Source: Populus alba (Eukaryota > Streptophyta > Magnoliopsida > Malpighiales > Salicaceae). From it: 64,000 bases of DNA. The notes beneath the pieces were generated by a model, which did not search any database, was not told the origin of the DNA, and saw only the letters and a program-made list of their open reading frames with translations. The stretch spans positions 4,843,501-4,907,500 of the forward strand of contig NC_133289.1 of NCBI RefSeq assembly GCF_005239225.2, read 5' to 3'. A program made the translations under genes and the position numbers. This document shows, piece after piece, positions 11,431-23,296 of the stretch; positions within the stretch are counted from its first letter, which is position 1; each line of letters starts with the position of its first letter.

Positions 11431-12050
11431 CACGCCTATTTTCTTTTCACTCAAGGAGCTCTTATTGTACTCGGCTTATATGTCCTAACAACCACCATAT
11501 TGAATCACATATTTCATTTCAGTGCTCTGGTATCTAATTCCTTTCTTGTTATAATGGTTGTCCTGCTCATGGCTCCATTTGCAATACCCATAAAAATGAC
11601 ATTTCACCGCATGAGAGTCAGTAAACCAGAGATGCATCACCAGCCAGTTGAGACTCCAGACAGTGTGATACAAGAAGACAACGCAGACAAAACCGAACCA
11701 CTACTGAAATCATCTTCATCAACAACAACCCTCGGAAGTTTTCGGGAAAATGTTGAGGCATCTGAGGTGGCTATGCTTCTAGCTGAGGGTGAAGGGGTTG
11801 TGAAGAAGAAGAGGAGACCCAAAAGAGGGGAGGATTTCAGATTTACTGAAGCCCTAATAAAGGCTGATTTTTGGCTTCTTTTCTTTGTGTACTTTGTGGG
11901 TGTTGGATCTGGGGTAACGGTGCTCAATAATCTGGCCTAGATAGGAATTGCACAAGGCGTGCATGATACTACCATCTTGTTGTCGCTCTTCAGCTTTTGC
12001 AATTTTATGGGGCGTCTTGGTGGGGGTATTGTGTCTGAACATTTTGTCAG
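11431..12050 (+). pseudogene. Nodulin-like/MFS transporter pseudogene, middle piece
   Basis: Continues the exon cut at 6143 exactly in frame after the target duplication. Shows a helix (TQGALIVLGLYVLTTTI), another (NSFLVIMVVLLMAPFAIPI), a hydrophilic loop rich in serine and acidic residues (TEPLLKSSSSTTTLGSF), a basic patch (KKKRRPKRGEDFRF) and the start of the C-terminal MFS half (FWLLFFVYFVGVGSG). A TAG at 11938-11940 falls where the family context predicts Gln between LNNLA and IGIAQG, so a one-base C-to-T change would explain it. The frame continues to GRLGGGIVSEHFV and the donor site cag|gttact at 12050/12051. Independent of the Copia insertion, the stop would truncate the protein. Confidence 0.88.
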
Positions 12051-12486
12051 GTTACTACACTCTTTCCTTCTTGGCTAATCATTAAGTTCATTACAATGAA
12101 GTTTTCTGCATTTTGATGCCTAATTGATTTACATGCTCTACATTTAAAAGGTTAAAAAAACCAAATCATCTATACCATGCAAGTCTTGGCTTAGAGCCAG
12201 TGACTTTATAAACAAAATATAAAACACAGAAAAACCAAATCAAAGGATGCCAAGATGATTTTCATTCTCAAATTGTGTCATGATGGGGCTTAGTTCTAGG
12301 AATAGTACTGTCACTCCATCTATTGGACATTGCGAGCGTCCTCTGAGAATTAAGTTGCATCGGTTTTTCTTCTGTTATATGCTCCAGATATTGATGCTCG
12401 TAGACGGAGAAAACATATGCATAAGAAGCATAGCTCATGTTCTGCCAAAATGTCATATGAATGTTGACATATTTCCATGAACTTTT
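12051..12486 (+). other. Left part of transporter intron
   Basis: Intron sequence from the donor at 12051 to the Copia element 2 insertion point at 12487. The whole intron is 12051-17728; without the 5096-bp element and one target copy it is about 580 bp, a normal plant size. No other feature seen. Confidence 0.75.
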
Positions 12487-12716
12487 TGATAATATATTCA
12501 AGCTCAAAACTAGAGTACCAAAAGAGTTAATCAATTTATTAACGTTTTAGCCTCCTCCCTCTGCACTCGGCAACAAGGAGCCTTTTATACATTGCAAGTT
12601 TTTTTGCCATACAAGGAGTCTACATAGAAGGTTATTTTGCTATACAAGGAGTCTATGATAAGATAATCTTTGATAGTTAATATTAAGAGTCCTAATTGTA
12701 TACATATATGGTAACA
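12487..12716 (-). repeat. 3' LTR of Copia element 2 (left)
   Basis: 230 bp with forward-strand ends tgataatata and atatggtaaca. Compared with the right LTR it differs in caacaagg/cagcaagg, agttttttt/agttgtttt and aaggagtc/aaggtctc. Confidence 0.94.
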
Positions 12717-12723
12717 TTCCCCC

Positions 12724-15700
12724 TCAAATTGATGTTGGTAAGTCAACCAACAACAATTTGCCAATAAGAAATTGATGTCGCTGTCGAGTCATAGCTTTAG
12801 TGAAGACATCAGCTATTTGGAGATCAGAAGATACGTGAGGAAGAGATGTCACCTGATTTTCCAAGGTGTTGCGAATAGAATGACAATCAACCTCAATATG
12901 TTTGGTGCGTTCATGGAAAACAGGATTTGTGGCAATCTGAATAGCACTAGTATTATCAGCATGAAGTGGGGTAGAAGTGACTTGAGGAAACCCAAGCTCT
13001 TCGAGAAGACCGCGCAGCCATACAATTTCAGAACAAGCAGTAGACATGGCACGATACTCAGCCTCAGTGGATGATTTAGAAACACGATCTTGTTTCTTAC
13101 ATTTCCAAGAAATTAAGGCATTACCTAAAAACATACACCAACCCGTAGTAGATCGACGTGTATCTGGACATCCAGCCCAATCAGCATCACTATAGGCAAC
13201 AAGTTGAAGAGAGGAGCCGGTAGGGAAGAACAACCCACGTTTAGGTGAGCCTCGAAGATAGCGAATGATGCGTCAAACTACAACAAGATGGAGATGCCGA
13301 GGAGAAGACATAAACTGACTGACCTGATGGACAACATAGGATATATCAGGTCGAGTGGTGGTCAAGTATATAAGACTTCCAACCAGGCTCCTATATAGAG
13401 TAGGATCATCTAGCAAGTCCCCCTCATCTTTTCTGTATTTAACATTTACTTCCATAGGAGTATCAACAGAAGAAGTGTCCTCCATATTAGCCAAGGTGAT
13501 AAGATCTTGAATATACTTATGCTGATTCACGAAAATACCATTGGGTTGGTGATGAACTTCTAATCCTAAGAAGTATGTGAGCTGACCAAGATTTTTCATA
13601 TGAAAAGTTGCATGTAATTGCTGTTGAAGTTTAGTAATCAAACCACAGTCAGTGCCAGTAATGATAATATCATCCACATAAACCAATAGAAGGACTATAC
13701 CGGATACAGATGTGTGGAAGAAGAGAGAAGGGTCATACTGACTTTGTGTAAAATTGAATGAAAGAATTGCACTGCGAAACTTCTCAAACCAAGCTCGGGG
13801 AGCCTGTTTGAGCCTATACAAAGAACGTCTCAATTTACAGACATTGTGAGGAGAAGAAGTAGTCATACCAAAGGGGAGCTTCATGTAAATCTCTTCTTGG
13901 AGATCACCATGAAGAAAGGCATTCTTCACATCCATTTGATGCAGTTGCCATGACTGTGAAGCAGCAATAGCTAAGATGGTTCGAACCGTGGTCATTTTGG
14001 CAACAGGAGAAAATGTCTCCTCATAGTCAACCCCATATTCTTGCTTGTTACCCAGAGCTACGAGGCGAGCTTTGTAATGTTTTAAAGACCCATCAGAACG
14101 TAGTTTTACAGAGAAGACCCATTTACTCCCAATAGGTTTGACTGTAGGAGGACAAGGAACAATATCCCAAGTATGATTCTCCTCAAGTGCTTGAAGTTCT
14201 GCTTGCATTGCATTTTGCCAACATGTATGTTCCATGGCATGTTTGTAACAAGAGGGAATAGAAATAGTGGATAAAGTAGTGACAAGAAAGACAGGAGTGA
14301 AAAATCCATACCAATCAGGGGGTCGAGAAAGACGAGTAGACCGACGAAGAGTGGTAGAAATAGGAGCAGGATCAGGCACTGGGTCAAGATCGGAAGGGGG
14401 CACAAGGGAAGTGGGATCAGACTCATGTCGACGATGTCTTTCATAAACAAAACCAGGTCTGAACCTTTCCATCATTGTTGTGGAATTAGAAAAACTAGGT
14501 AAAAGAGGTAAAGATGCAGATGGCAATTCAACATGAGATGGAAAGAAATATTGATTTTCAAAGAAAATCACATTCCTAGAAACTCGTATACGACAAGCAT
14601 GAGGATCATAACAAACATAACCCTTTTGAGGGATAGCATAACCAAGAAAAACACACTTAACGGATTGAGCAATAAGTTTATGTCGTTCATGAGCAGGGAG
14701 ATGCACAAAACAAACACAACCAAATGTACGAAGATCAGAATATAAAGGAGAATGACCAAATAGCTTAAAGAAAGGGGAAACATTATTTAATGTAGGAGAA
14801 GGTAAACTATTAATCAAATGAACTGAAGTAGAAAGAGCTTCACACCAAAAACGAGGAGGAACAGATGATTCAAGTAAAAGAGTTCTTACTACATCAAGAA
14901 GGTGATGATTTTTTCTCTCAGCTACACCATTTTGTTGTGGTGTCGAAGGACAAGAACGCTGAGAGATGATTCCTTTACTTTAAAGAAAGCCTTGAAACTC
15001 ATTAGACATGTATTCACCACCAGAATCAGAGCGCAAGACTTTGATGCTGGCAGAAAATTGAGTTTCAAGAAGTGCAAGAAATCGCTTAAAAACTGAAAAA
15101 ACTTCAGCTTTAGCTCGGAGGAAGTAAACCCACGTAAAACAACTAAAGTCATCAATGAAAGTAACAAAGTATTTGTAATGAGCATGAGAAACAACATGTG
15201 CAATCCCCCAAACATCACTATGAATAATATCAAAACATTTGGAGGCACGAGATGCATGATGAGGAAAAGGTAAAACTTTACTTTTACCAAGTTTGCATGA
15301 TGTGCAATCAAAAGAAAGATCAAGAGAAGAGCATGTTTTATTTCCTAATAATCCAGAATTAATCAAAGTGCGAAGTACATCAGAGTTTGGATGGCCTAAA
15401 CGTTTATGCCATCTTTTATTTTCAAAACCAATAAAATTACATGCAAAGGAAAATAAAGGAAAACTAGAAATACTGGTGGAATGAGAAATATGAAGAGGAA
15501 AGAGTCGTCCCACTTTAGGCCCCTTCGCGATCATCTTCCCTAACACTTGATCCTGTACAACACAACCAGAATGGGAAAAATGAACATCATAATTATTATC
15601 AACCAATTGACCAACATAAATAAGATTTGTGGAGAGGTCAGGAGACACAAAAACATTAGTTAAGGAAGGAGAAAGATCACCAACTGCACTGATAGGCAGA

Positions 15701-16827
15701 GAACTGCCATTAACGGTACTAATTTTCAGATTTCCATCATAATTTTTGACATTGGAAAGAGGAACGGTAGTATTGGTCATGTGGTTAGAGGCACCAGAGT
15801 CCAAATACCATGGCTTAAAAAGAAGTTTATGATTACCTGAGAACCCAAGAGCAGCAAAAGCAGAAATGATCATTTGTTCTACCATTTCAGGAGTGAGTGT
15901 ATTCGAGTTTGCTAAACCTGTAGGAGTAGGAATAGGAACAATAGGTGAGGCCATAGGCAATGCAGCAGAACTAGAGGCACCAATGGAGGCATGATAAGCA
16001 GTTCCTTGTTTCCTTTCAGGTCGAATAGGACAAGCAGAGATAATATGACCATGTTTCTTATAGTAGTTGCAAAATTTCTTGGGACAATCCCGAGCAATAT
16101 GACCAAAACCTTTACAACTAAAGCATTGGACAACACGCATATTTCTACCTTTATTTCTCCCCTGTGCTGCATAAGCCATAGAAACAGGTGCACTAACATT
16201 TGCCCTATGTTCCATAACTGCCTGAGTTACGATATGTTGTTCCTCACGAAGAAGTTCACTCAAACAGGCATCTAAAGATGGTACAGGATGACGATTCATC
16301 AAATTAGAGCGTGCAATTTCAAAACCAGAAAGGAGCTTCATCAAGAATTGATCTCTCTTGCTTGTGTCGTGCACTGCTTGAACAGCAGAGAGAGCTGCAG
16401 CAAGAACATTAGCATAAACAATATCTGAATAATTAGCCCAAAGATTTTGAAAACCAGAAAAGTATTCCTCAATAGAGAGACTTCCTTGTGTGAAGTTAGC
16501 CATCTCATACTCTAATTGAAAACGCCGAGCTGTGTTATCCTGATTATAAACCTTATTTAGATAATTCCACATAGCAGCAGCAGTTTTATAAGGCCTCAAA
16601 TTGAGAACAAGATGAGGTTCTATTGAGCTAAGAATCCAAGTCATAACCCGAGCATCCATGATTTCCCATTTAGACAAAGCATCGGCATCTGTAGGTGCAG
16701 GATTACTCCCATTAATATGCCCCCATAGTTCTTTCCCTTTGACGAATAATTGAAATTGGAACTCCCAAGCAGAATAATTTTTCCCATTAAGACGGATATG
16801 GAACAAGTCTAGCTTATCGGAAGACAT
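12724..16827 (-). pseudogene. Copia gag-pol polyprotein, minus strand, two stops
   Basis: One long frame from ATG 16827 (MSSDKLDLFHIRLNG, the usual gag start; the frame stays open upstream to 17136) to 12724. Order: UBN2 gag, zinc knuckle CFSCKGFGHIARDC, protease YLDSGASNHMT, pre-integrase RWHKRLGHPNSD, integrase DIIHSDVWG with SDSGGEY, reverse transcriptase MDVKNAFLHGDLQEE and YVDDIIITG, RNase H SDADWAGCPDTRRSTTG, and a final EYRAMS/RTKHIEVD stretch. Only two in-frame stops break it: TAA at 14980-14982 in integrase and TGA at 13273-13275 before RNase H. No frameshift seen. Both stops are one C-to-T change away from sense codons. Non-functional as read, but the best-preserved element in the window. 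Confidence 0.94.
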
Positions 16828-17340
16828 GATAAAGCTGAAAAGAAATAGATTTTGAAACTGAAACTGACAGGGAATTAGTGCAATGGAAGAGGGATACACA
16901 CCAGATTCTGAAGCCAAGAGTTGCCGAGAATAGCAGTAAAAAGACTGATCTGAAACTCTTAGAATAACAGCAGAAAACCAAGATTTGAAACAGCCAAGAG
17001 TTGCACTACAAACCCAATATCTGAAACGAAGAAGAATGATTCTGAAACTACCGAGAACACCCCCAAAGAAAGAGGATCTGAAGCTGCCAAAAATAACACC
17101 AGAGAAGCAGGACAGATTTGCAGATTTTGAAACCAAGAACTGTCAAGAATAGCAGCAGAGAAAATAAGAATAACACAAAGTTGGAAATAAAGATCCAACA
17201 ATCACTCCTTCTCTCTCGCCTGCACAATTTCCAATTTCCACCGAGAGTAATATGAAAAGGATGGGTCCAAGATGAGTAAGGCAACAACAGCAGAAGCCAA
17301 AGGAATATTCAAGACAGAGGCGAGCAAGGACTTGGAAGAA

Positions 17341-17352
17341 GCTCTGATACCA
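17341..17352 (-). other. Primer-binding site of Copia element 2
   Basis: gctctgatacca on the forward strand, the complement of the initiator Met-tRNA site, directly inside the right LTR. Confidence 0.9.
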
Positions 17353-17582
17353 TGATAATATATTCAAGCTCAAAACTAGAGTACCAAAAGAGTTAATCAA
17401 TTTATTAACGTTTTAGCCTCCTCCCTCTGCACTCGGCAGCAAGGAGCCTTTTATACATTGCAAGTTGTTTTGCCATACAAGGAGTCTACATAGAAGGTTA
17501 TTTTGCTATACAAGGTCTCTATGATAAGATAATCTTTGATAGTTAATATTAAGAGTCCTAATTGTATACATATATGGTAACA
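17353..17582 (-). repeat. 5' LTR of Copia element 2 (right)
   Basis: 230 bp, followed by the target duplication ctttt at 17583-17587. On the element's strand this is the promoter-bearing 5' LTR, so its transcript would run antisense to the host gene. Confidence 0.94.
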
Positions 17583-17728
17583 CTTTTGTCTTTGGCACAT
17601 CCTCAAATTTCTTTATCAGTCCATTGTAATTGTCTGACTGTCGGATCCAAAAGAATACAGACTGCACAGGCTACAATATTTTTGTGGTGTTGTATTACTT
17701 TGATGTGCTGGACATTAATTCCTTGCAG

Positions 17729-18218
17729 ATCAAAAACAATCCCTCGGACAATATGGATGACATGCACTCAAGTAATGATGATTATAACGTACCTGTTGTT
17801 TGCTTCTGCAATTGATGGTACCCTTTTTGCTGCAACAGCATTACTCGGGATCTGCTATGGAGTTCAGTTCTCGATAATGATACCGACTGTCTCTGAGCTT
17901 TTCGGCTTGAAGCATTTTGGTTTATTTTACAACTTCATGTCACTAGGAAATCCTCTCGGTGCGTTCCTTTTCTCAGGTCTCCTGGCAGGCTATGTATATG
18001 ATAACGAGGCAGCAAAGCAGCAGGTACCAAATTTGCTGTCCAGTTCAAGCATCTCCTGCTTGGGTCCAAATTGCTTCAGGCTCACCTTCTTGGTTCTGGC
18101 TGGTGCCTGCGGTCTGGGCTCCATCTTGAGCATTATTCTAACTATGAGGATAAGGCCTGTCTATGAGATGCTTTATGCTGGGGGTTCTTTCAGGCTTCCT
18201 CAAACTTCAAATCACTAA
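17729..18218 (+). pseudogene. Nodulin-like/MFS transporter pseudogene, last exon
   Basis: Starts after the acceptor ccttgcag (17721-17728); joining cag|atcaaa restores the family's FVRSKTIPRT stretch across the intron. Shows helix pairs (TYLLFASAIDGTLFAATALL; YGVQFSIMIPTVSELFG), the conserved KHFGLFYNFMSLGNPLGAF, a loop with DNEAAKQQ, and a last helix (FLVLAGACGLGSILSIIL), ending at TAA 18216-18218. This exon is intact and ends like normal family members. Together with 5856-6143 and 11431-12050 it gives a C-terminal two thirds of the transporter. No N-terminal exon is present in the window. Confidence 0.88.
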
Positions 18219-19200
18219 GCTGCTCGAAGTGGAATATGATGAGTTGAGGCCATGGGAAGCCATTCTCCTGAAGCACATGACATAGTAGATATTCCGGCTA
18301 TGTAAATTCACTTTTTTAGAATTTGCACAATGCGTTGCAAGTTTGAGTGCCAACCCAGGAAATCAACAGTCATCTAATTCATTTTATACTAGTTATGATG
18401 ATAAAGTCTTCCTCTCCATATGACAGCTAAAATGCAATCGAGGAGGATAGTTATCGATGATTGATATCCTGTTTTAGCTAGAAGTATACCGAACAAGGTT
18501 CATGTATCCATTATTTTTGGTTTCCTTGAAAATGCACTTCTAAATTTCTTTGATGAAGAATAATTTTGCATTAGTGTAATGGTTCATCTCAAATCTTTGA
18601 GTGGTTTTTTTGAATTGGATAACTGTTGTTTTCAATCTATAATTTAGTTTAGATTGCATGCATTTAATTTTATATAATTAAGTTCATCTTGATCAAAATA
18701 AAATCATAGCATGCATATTAAATAAACATTAAAACTTGCAATGTATAGCAAAACAAAATTCTTTTTTTTTATTTTTTTTGGATAAAAGTTACTGTATTAA
18801 AGGGAAGAAACTATATAGAGCACGAGGAGCATACCTCATAAAGTATAAATGCTTGTTACCTAGTCTATTTGACAAAAAATAACAAGAAAAAGAAGCAAAA
18901 GCTATAAAAAAAACCTGAAAAAGGACAAAAGCATATTATGAAGATAAACAGTAGATAAATCAGTGACCGGTTGATTACATGTAAAACTGTGCTAAACAGA
19001 ATCTTGAAATTAGCAAGAGTAATTATATTTCATGACTCTCAGAAGCACCAAATGGACCTGAAAGTAGCTGTGATATGAAACCTGGTTCGAGCTCCACCAA
19101 ACAGGACTGAACCAAATAAAAAATGTCTTTGCAAACATCTTGATGAGATCAATAAATCTTATGAAAAACTTGATTATTTCTCACATACTAAATGAAGTAA
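18219..19200. other. Non-coding DNA after the transporter relic
   Basis: Likely old 3' UTR (to about 18400) followed by AT-rich sequence. No gene recognised. Confidence 0.6.
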
Positions 19201-19835
19201 ATTGAGGTAGAGAAGGCTGGCCAAGTAAGTAAATGCGTAAAGTCCTTTTTTTTTTTTTTTTCCCTCTCTCTTTAAGTAGTTGTATGCCTACTAAAGTAGA
19301 TGATGTCATGTCAAAGAAAGCCAACCCATAAGGGTCATATTCGTGATAGCACCCTAAACTGTAGCAGAGAAAGGATACTAAAAGAATAAATGTTCATGTG
19401 TTTCAACCTGTAACCCACAAAGGATACATGTTGAAGAGGGAATGATCTAAAAAGCATGTAGTCTATTCATGATATTGAGACGACCTATAAAGGTAAACAA
19501 CATGATAAAAGACAGTCTCAAGATGAAACCTGAAAACCAGAGAAGATGGTGTATATAGTCTGTGGGTGTGGAATCTTTAAGAACCTCCCATGCCGAGTCA
19601 ATAGAGAACCTCCCCCAATGAGTTACCATTCCAAACATAATGGTTTGGTAAGGTACTCTTGGGTTAAAAGTAATCGAGTCCCATATAGGCTGGAGCTCTA
19701 GAGTACCCAATGGAAAAACCCAAGTATCCCTCTTAATGATGTATAAGACTTTAGCATTCCATGACAACTTAGTATAAGCGAGCATCCTAAAATACACTAG
19801 GTCGCATAATCGTTGCCCATCTGGTAACCAATAGT
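19200..19835 (-). mobile_element. LINE (non-LTR) ORF2 3' fragment
   Basis: Minus-strand translation gives YWLPDGQRLCDLVYFRMLAY, WVFPLGTLELQPIWDS, GRFSIDSAWEVLKDS, HHLLWFSGFI and GRLNIMNRLHAF, followed in a broken frame by CILCGLQVETHEHLFF. This matches the zinc-binding domain at the end of plant LINE reverse transcriptases (zf-RVT), including the Cys-X2-Cys and His pattern. No reverse-transcriptase core is present, so it is a short remnant. The right edge near 19835 meets the RLP relic repeat. Confidence 0.75.
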
Positions 19836-20555
19836 TTATCAAGAAATTCTCAAATCCTACCAATGTCAATTCTAACTTAGCAACATCGTCTTTTTATTTG
19901 TTAATAATATATTTGAATAAAAATCAAGATTCAAATTAATTTAAATAATATAGTTAAATGAAATCAAGATTTCAATTAATTTCACTCTTTCTTTCATTTT
20001 TTTTCAAAACCTTCACCATTCTAATCCTTCTCAGCTATCATGTCTCCCTTCTTTGATATTGTTATCAAATAGAAAAAGTGCAAATAATCATGCTCTTGGA
20101 GATATCAAAATTATCCTACAAATCAACAATTCCATTCATATAGGATTTTAATTTTCTTGTTTCAAAATTCTTGTTCAAGATTTTAATGACAAAATTGATA
20201 AAAAAGTGTATATTTGATTTGCTAGTGACAAAATGTATAGGCAATTTTTATAATATATATGTTGGTTCTTTAAAAAGAAAAAGAAAAAAAGACACCAATT
20301 ATAATAATCTAGAAGATGAAATCCCAATCCAGTCGTGCAAGTTAGAGGAATTGAGTTTGATTGATCTGTCTCATAATAATTTATATGGTCATATTCTTCC
20401 ATGCCTAAAATCTAGCAGTAATTCGCAGAGGGAACATGAAGCAATTTCAAATCCTTCTGGAATCGCTTCAGCACCTGAATCGGTAATCCCATCCCCATGG
20501 AAGACCCTTCTCTTCAGACATCTTTAGATTTTAAAACAAAGAGTATATGCTACTC
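19836..20555 (+). pseudogene. RLP relic, copy R1
   Basis: A non-coding lead (about 19836-20290) followed by a short LRR piece: EDEIPIQSCKLEELSLIDL, SHNNLYGHILPCLKSSSN, and after a stop, FKTKSICYS. This aligns with the region of the intact RLP around 52725-52920 (IPIQLCQLDKLSFIDLSHNK; TTKSVSYSYP). The rest of the gene is absent. The same segment is found at 43380-44035 and 46850-47875. No start codon or promoter relation; certainly inactive. Confidence 0.75.
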
Positions 20556-20692
20556 CTTCAAGGGAATGATTCTCAACTTACCTCTCTGGTGTCAGCCAGG
20601 TTCAAAGGATTTCAGCCTTGTGTGTAAAATGGTATTGGGTTTGTTTGTATTCTGTTTAGTGTCTACATTTCAAACTCATGATTGATCAATAA
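20556..20692. other. Non-coding spacer
   Basis: Continues R1 without homology to R3, which is cut at this point by an LTR. No feature recognised. Confidence 0.5.
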
Positions 20693-21233
20693 ATTAGTCT
20701 TAATAAACGGAGTAAATAAATGTTCAAAACACTTTGTACTTGCAGCAAAGCTCTGCTTTTTTTTTTTGTTTTTTTTCTAACGTTTCTACAGAGCAAAGTT
20801 GCAACAGAACGAATCATTTCTTTTCATTTATGCTTTGTAGATTAGTTCCTTTACTAGTCATATAGTCCCACCTTCCTTAGAATTGAGGATTTGTTAAAAC
20901 TACTTACTTTCTGATATTTGAAAGAGAAACGAGTTCCAGGACCCAAAGGCATGGACAAGACAACAATGGTTGATTTTTGTTGTGTGCTTTGGTGAACGTT
21001 GTGGGGCACAGTAGCAACTAGCAGCTATAATTTGCAAGAAAAATAGAGTTTTGTACCTTTCCAATGGTGCAATTCTCTTGTGCAATTTGGAGACAGATGA
21101 ACTGGTCATCGCGCGCGACGTGTTCCCTACGGCCGAGAATAATGCAGTGGCTGTCAGTGTTGTTAGTGGTTGTGGAAAATTACACGCTATGACGAAGAAG
21201 AAGGTTGCTGCATTCATTCATCGCTTGACCTGA
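20693..21233 (+). repeat. Duplicated segment P+Q, with an unrecognised coding-like piece
   Basis: 20693-21090 (P) is repeated nearly exactly at 21841-22231; 21091-21200 (Q) is repeated at 23104-23210. The plus frame across the P/Q join reads YLSNGAILLCNLETDELVIA, then RDVFPTAENNAVAVSVVSGC. The Q part is better preserved than its surroundings and looks like an exon fragment of a real gene, but I do not recognise the family. P also has a partial copy at about 42715-42840. Confidence 0.6.
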
Positions 21234-21564
21234 TGATGGCTCGATGGGCCACCTGCTAAGACAAAAAGAAAAGAAAGCTGTTAACAGTGGTCAAAATTGC
21301 CAGCCACGATGTGCCCGCAAGCTTTTTTCCTCCTATGAAAAACACATTTTACTATCTTGGCGTTTATAAACGGGAAAAATGATGATTGCGTGTTCTTCTT
21401 CATGTGTATCAAGAACCCAGTAAAGCCATCTAAAAAGTCTATTGAAAAAAAGATGGTTTAGATTTCCTCAGTTCACTTCGAGTCAAGGCGTAGAGCTTCC
21501 ATCATGGATGCTCCAGGATTGACTGTGCACAGGGGGTTTGGGCCCTCCATAAGGAAGCACCGGA
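21234..21564. other. Non-coding spacer
   Basis: No gene, repeat or signal recognised. Confidence 0.5.
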
Positions 21565-21760
21565 TGTCAAAGAACCATCTCAACCCAATAGCTTAAGCTG
21601 TTAGATGAGGTCCCAGGATATGATTTATATTATTCTCTAACACACCCCCTCAAGTGAAAGCCTTTTGGGCTTGAAACTTGCACAGGCCCACATTACCTTG
21701 TGCTTAATTTTTATCAAATAAATGGGGATGGTGAGATTCGAACTCGTGACCAACCACCAA
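21565..21760 (-). mobile_element. TRIM retrotransposon fragment
   Basis: 21565-21642 is a 78-bp LTR (tgtcaaagaa to ctctaaca), followed by internal sequence starting with the C-rich complement of a polypurine tract and ending near the phrase 'gattcgaactcgtgacc'. The same family is complete at 47179-47471 in the other orientation. Here the other LTR is missing, so the copy is truncated near 21755. Confidence 0.8.
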
Positions 21761-21840
21761 AAAATTAGTAAAAAATAAGATTTTTTTTTTTATTCAAATG
21801 ATTTTTTTACAACAAAATAATCTTTTATTAGCGGTATAGT

Positions 21841-22231
21841 TTATTAAATAAACGGAGTAAATAAATGTTCAAAACACTTTGTACTTGCAGCAAAGCTCTG
21901 CTTTTTTTTTTTTCTAACGTTTCTACCGAGCAAAGTTGCAACAGAACGAATCATTTCTTTTCATTTATGCTTTGTAGATTAGTTCCTTTACTAGTCATAA
22001 AGTCCCCACCTTCCTTAGAATTGAGGATTTGTTAAAACTACTTACTTTCTGATGTTTGAAAGAGAAACGAGTTCCAGGACCCAAAGGCATGGACAAGACA
22101 ACAATGGTTGATTTTTGTTGTGTGCTTTGGTGAGCGTTGTGGGGCACAGTAGCAACTAGCAGCTATAATTTGCAAGAAAAATAGAGTTTTGTACCTTTCC
22201 AATGGTGCAATTCTCTTGTGCAATTTGGAGA
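21841..22231 (+). repeat. Second copy of segment P
   Basis: Direct repeat of about 20693-21090 with only a few differences. It stops at 'gcaatttggaga', exactly where P joins Q in the first copy. Confidence 0.85.
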
Positions 22232-23103
22232 TTTCTGTTGCAGATGTGTGGAATTTGCAGACATGTGGGTGATTGACAAGCTAAAATTCATGGGACAATG
22301 TTAAATCTCCAGAATATTTTGCTTCCGAGACTTATTTGCCAGTTGTTATTTTGAAATTTATGCTAGCTTATATTTCTTTCAATTTTTTATTTGAATCAAA
22401 ACAGAATAGATTCTATCTGTTTTTTGAATTCAAATTAAACATAATGCTACCTATATATACCACTAGAAGAATGTGTGCAATTCTCATCATTTTCCTGATT
22501 TTTAAAATCTATAGCTATTATACAATTATCTCTGCCACTCAACTGTATATGGAGCTAGGAATGAAAGAAACAGCAGAGTTCATGATGGGACTCGCTCCAG
22601 AAGCTCAGGACAAATCGTGGGAGATTCAAATGGTTAAATACACACTTTAAGATTTCAGATTTCCACTCTTATGAAGAAAGCTTGTTCCTAGTAGTCTAAA
22701 CATGATCCAGTCAGCAGAAACTAATCAGTTATTTGTTTATTTATTTATAGTTTTTGTGAATTTTCTTAGTAGGTTATTTTTCATAGATGTGAAACCTAGT
22801 TTGATCTGATATATTCACTTTGAAGTCCCGTTATATTAGTGTTAGATTTGTTATTGGACGGTATGAAACATTAGTTTAGTCAAACTTGAACCCATTCATA
22901 ATAAAATTTTTTAAAAGCATTCACCGTGGCTATCAAGAGCATGTTTGTTTTTACATTTAAAAAAAATAATAGAGGGACCAATTTGTCAAAAAGCTATAAT
23001 AATACAACCCACAGGTTGATTGATCAAACCTTGACACCAAGATCTAGGGACTGTTGAAGAACACCTTGAAAAATCTTGCATTTTACTCTTACTTTTTACA
23101 AGA
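22232..23103. other. 872-bp stretch separating P and Q in the second copy
   Basis: Absent from the first copy, where P and Q are contiguous. Flanked on both sides by 'gaga'. It contains a plus-strand open stretch (TQLYMELGMKETAEFMMGLA) that I do not recognise. No terminal inverted repeats and no GT-AG ends, so neither a DNA transposon nor a normal intron is clear. Confidence 0.5.
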
Positions 23104-23296
23104 GACAGATGAACTGGTCATCGCGCGCGATGTGTTCCCTACGGCCGAGAATAATGCAGTGGCTGTCAGTCTTGTTAGTGGTTGTGGAAAATTACACGCT
23201 ATGACGATCGTGACAGAAAGGGTCCTTTCATTCATTGAAGTTCCAAAAGGATGCAAGTCCACCAAAACATTGGAAATATATGAGTGGCTTGGGGAT
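23104..23296 (+). pseudogene. Second copy of Q, unrecognised gene fragment
   Basis: Reads TDELVIARDVFPTAENNAVA, then SLVSGCGKLHAMTIVTERVL and SFIEVPKGCKSTKTLEIYEW without a stop, until the LTR begins at 23297. About 64 codons are open, with 'gacgatcgtgaca' replacing the 'gacgaagaagaag' of the first copy. Probably one or two exons of a gene captured in duplication and cut by the LTR insertion. I do not recognise the protein. Confidence 0.45.

Larger units (their letters stand above)
12487..17582 (-). mobile_element. Ty1/Copia LTR retrotransposon, full length, minus strand
   Basis: A 5096-bp element with 230-bp LTRs (12487-12716 and 17353-17582) that differ at about four positions and 5-bp target duplications ctttt (12482-12486, 17583-17587). 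On the minus strand the primer-binding site is 17341-17352 (reverse complement of tggtatcagagc) and the polypurine tract is the C-rich 12717-12725. It lies in the last intron of the transporter relic in the opposite orientation. It belongs to a different Copia lineage from element 1 and, by LTR divergence, is somewhat older. Confidence 0.96.
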
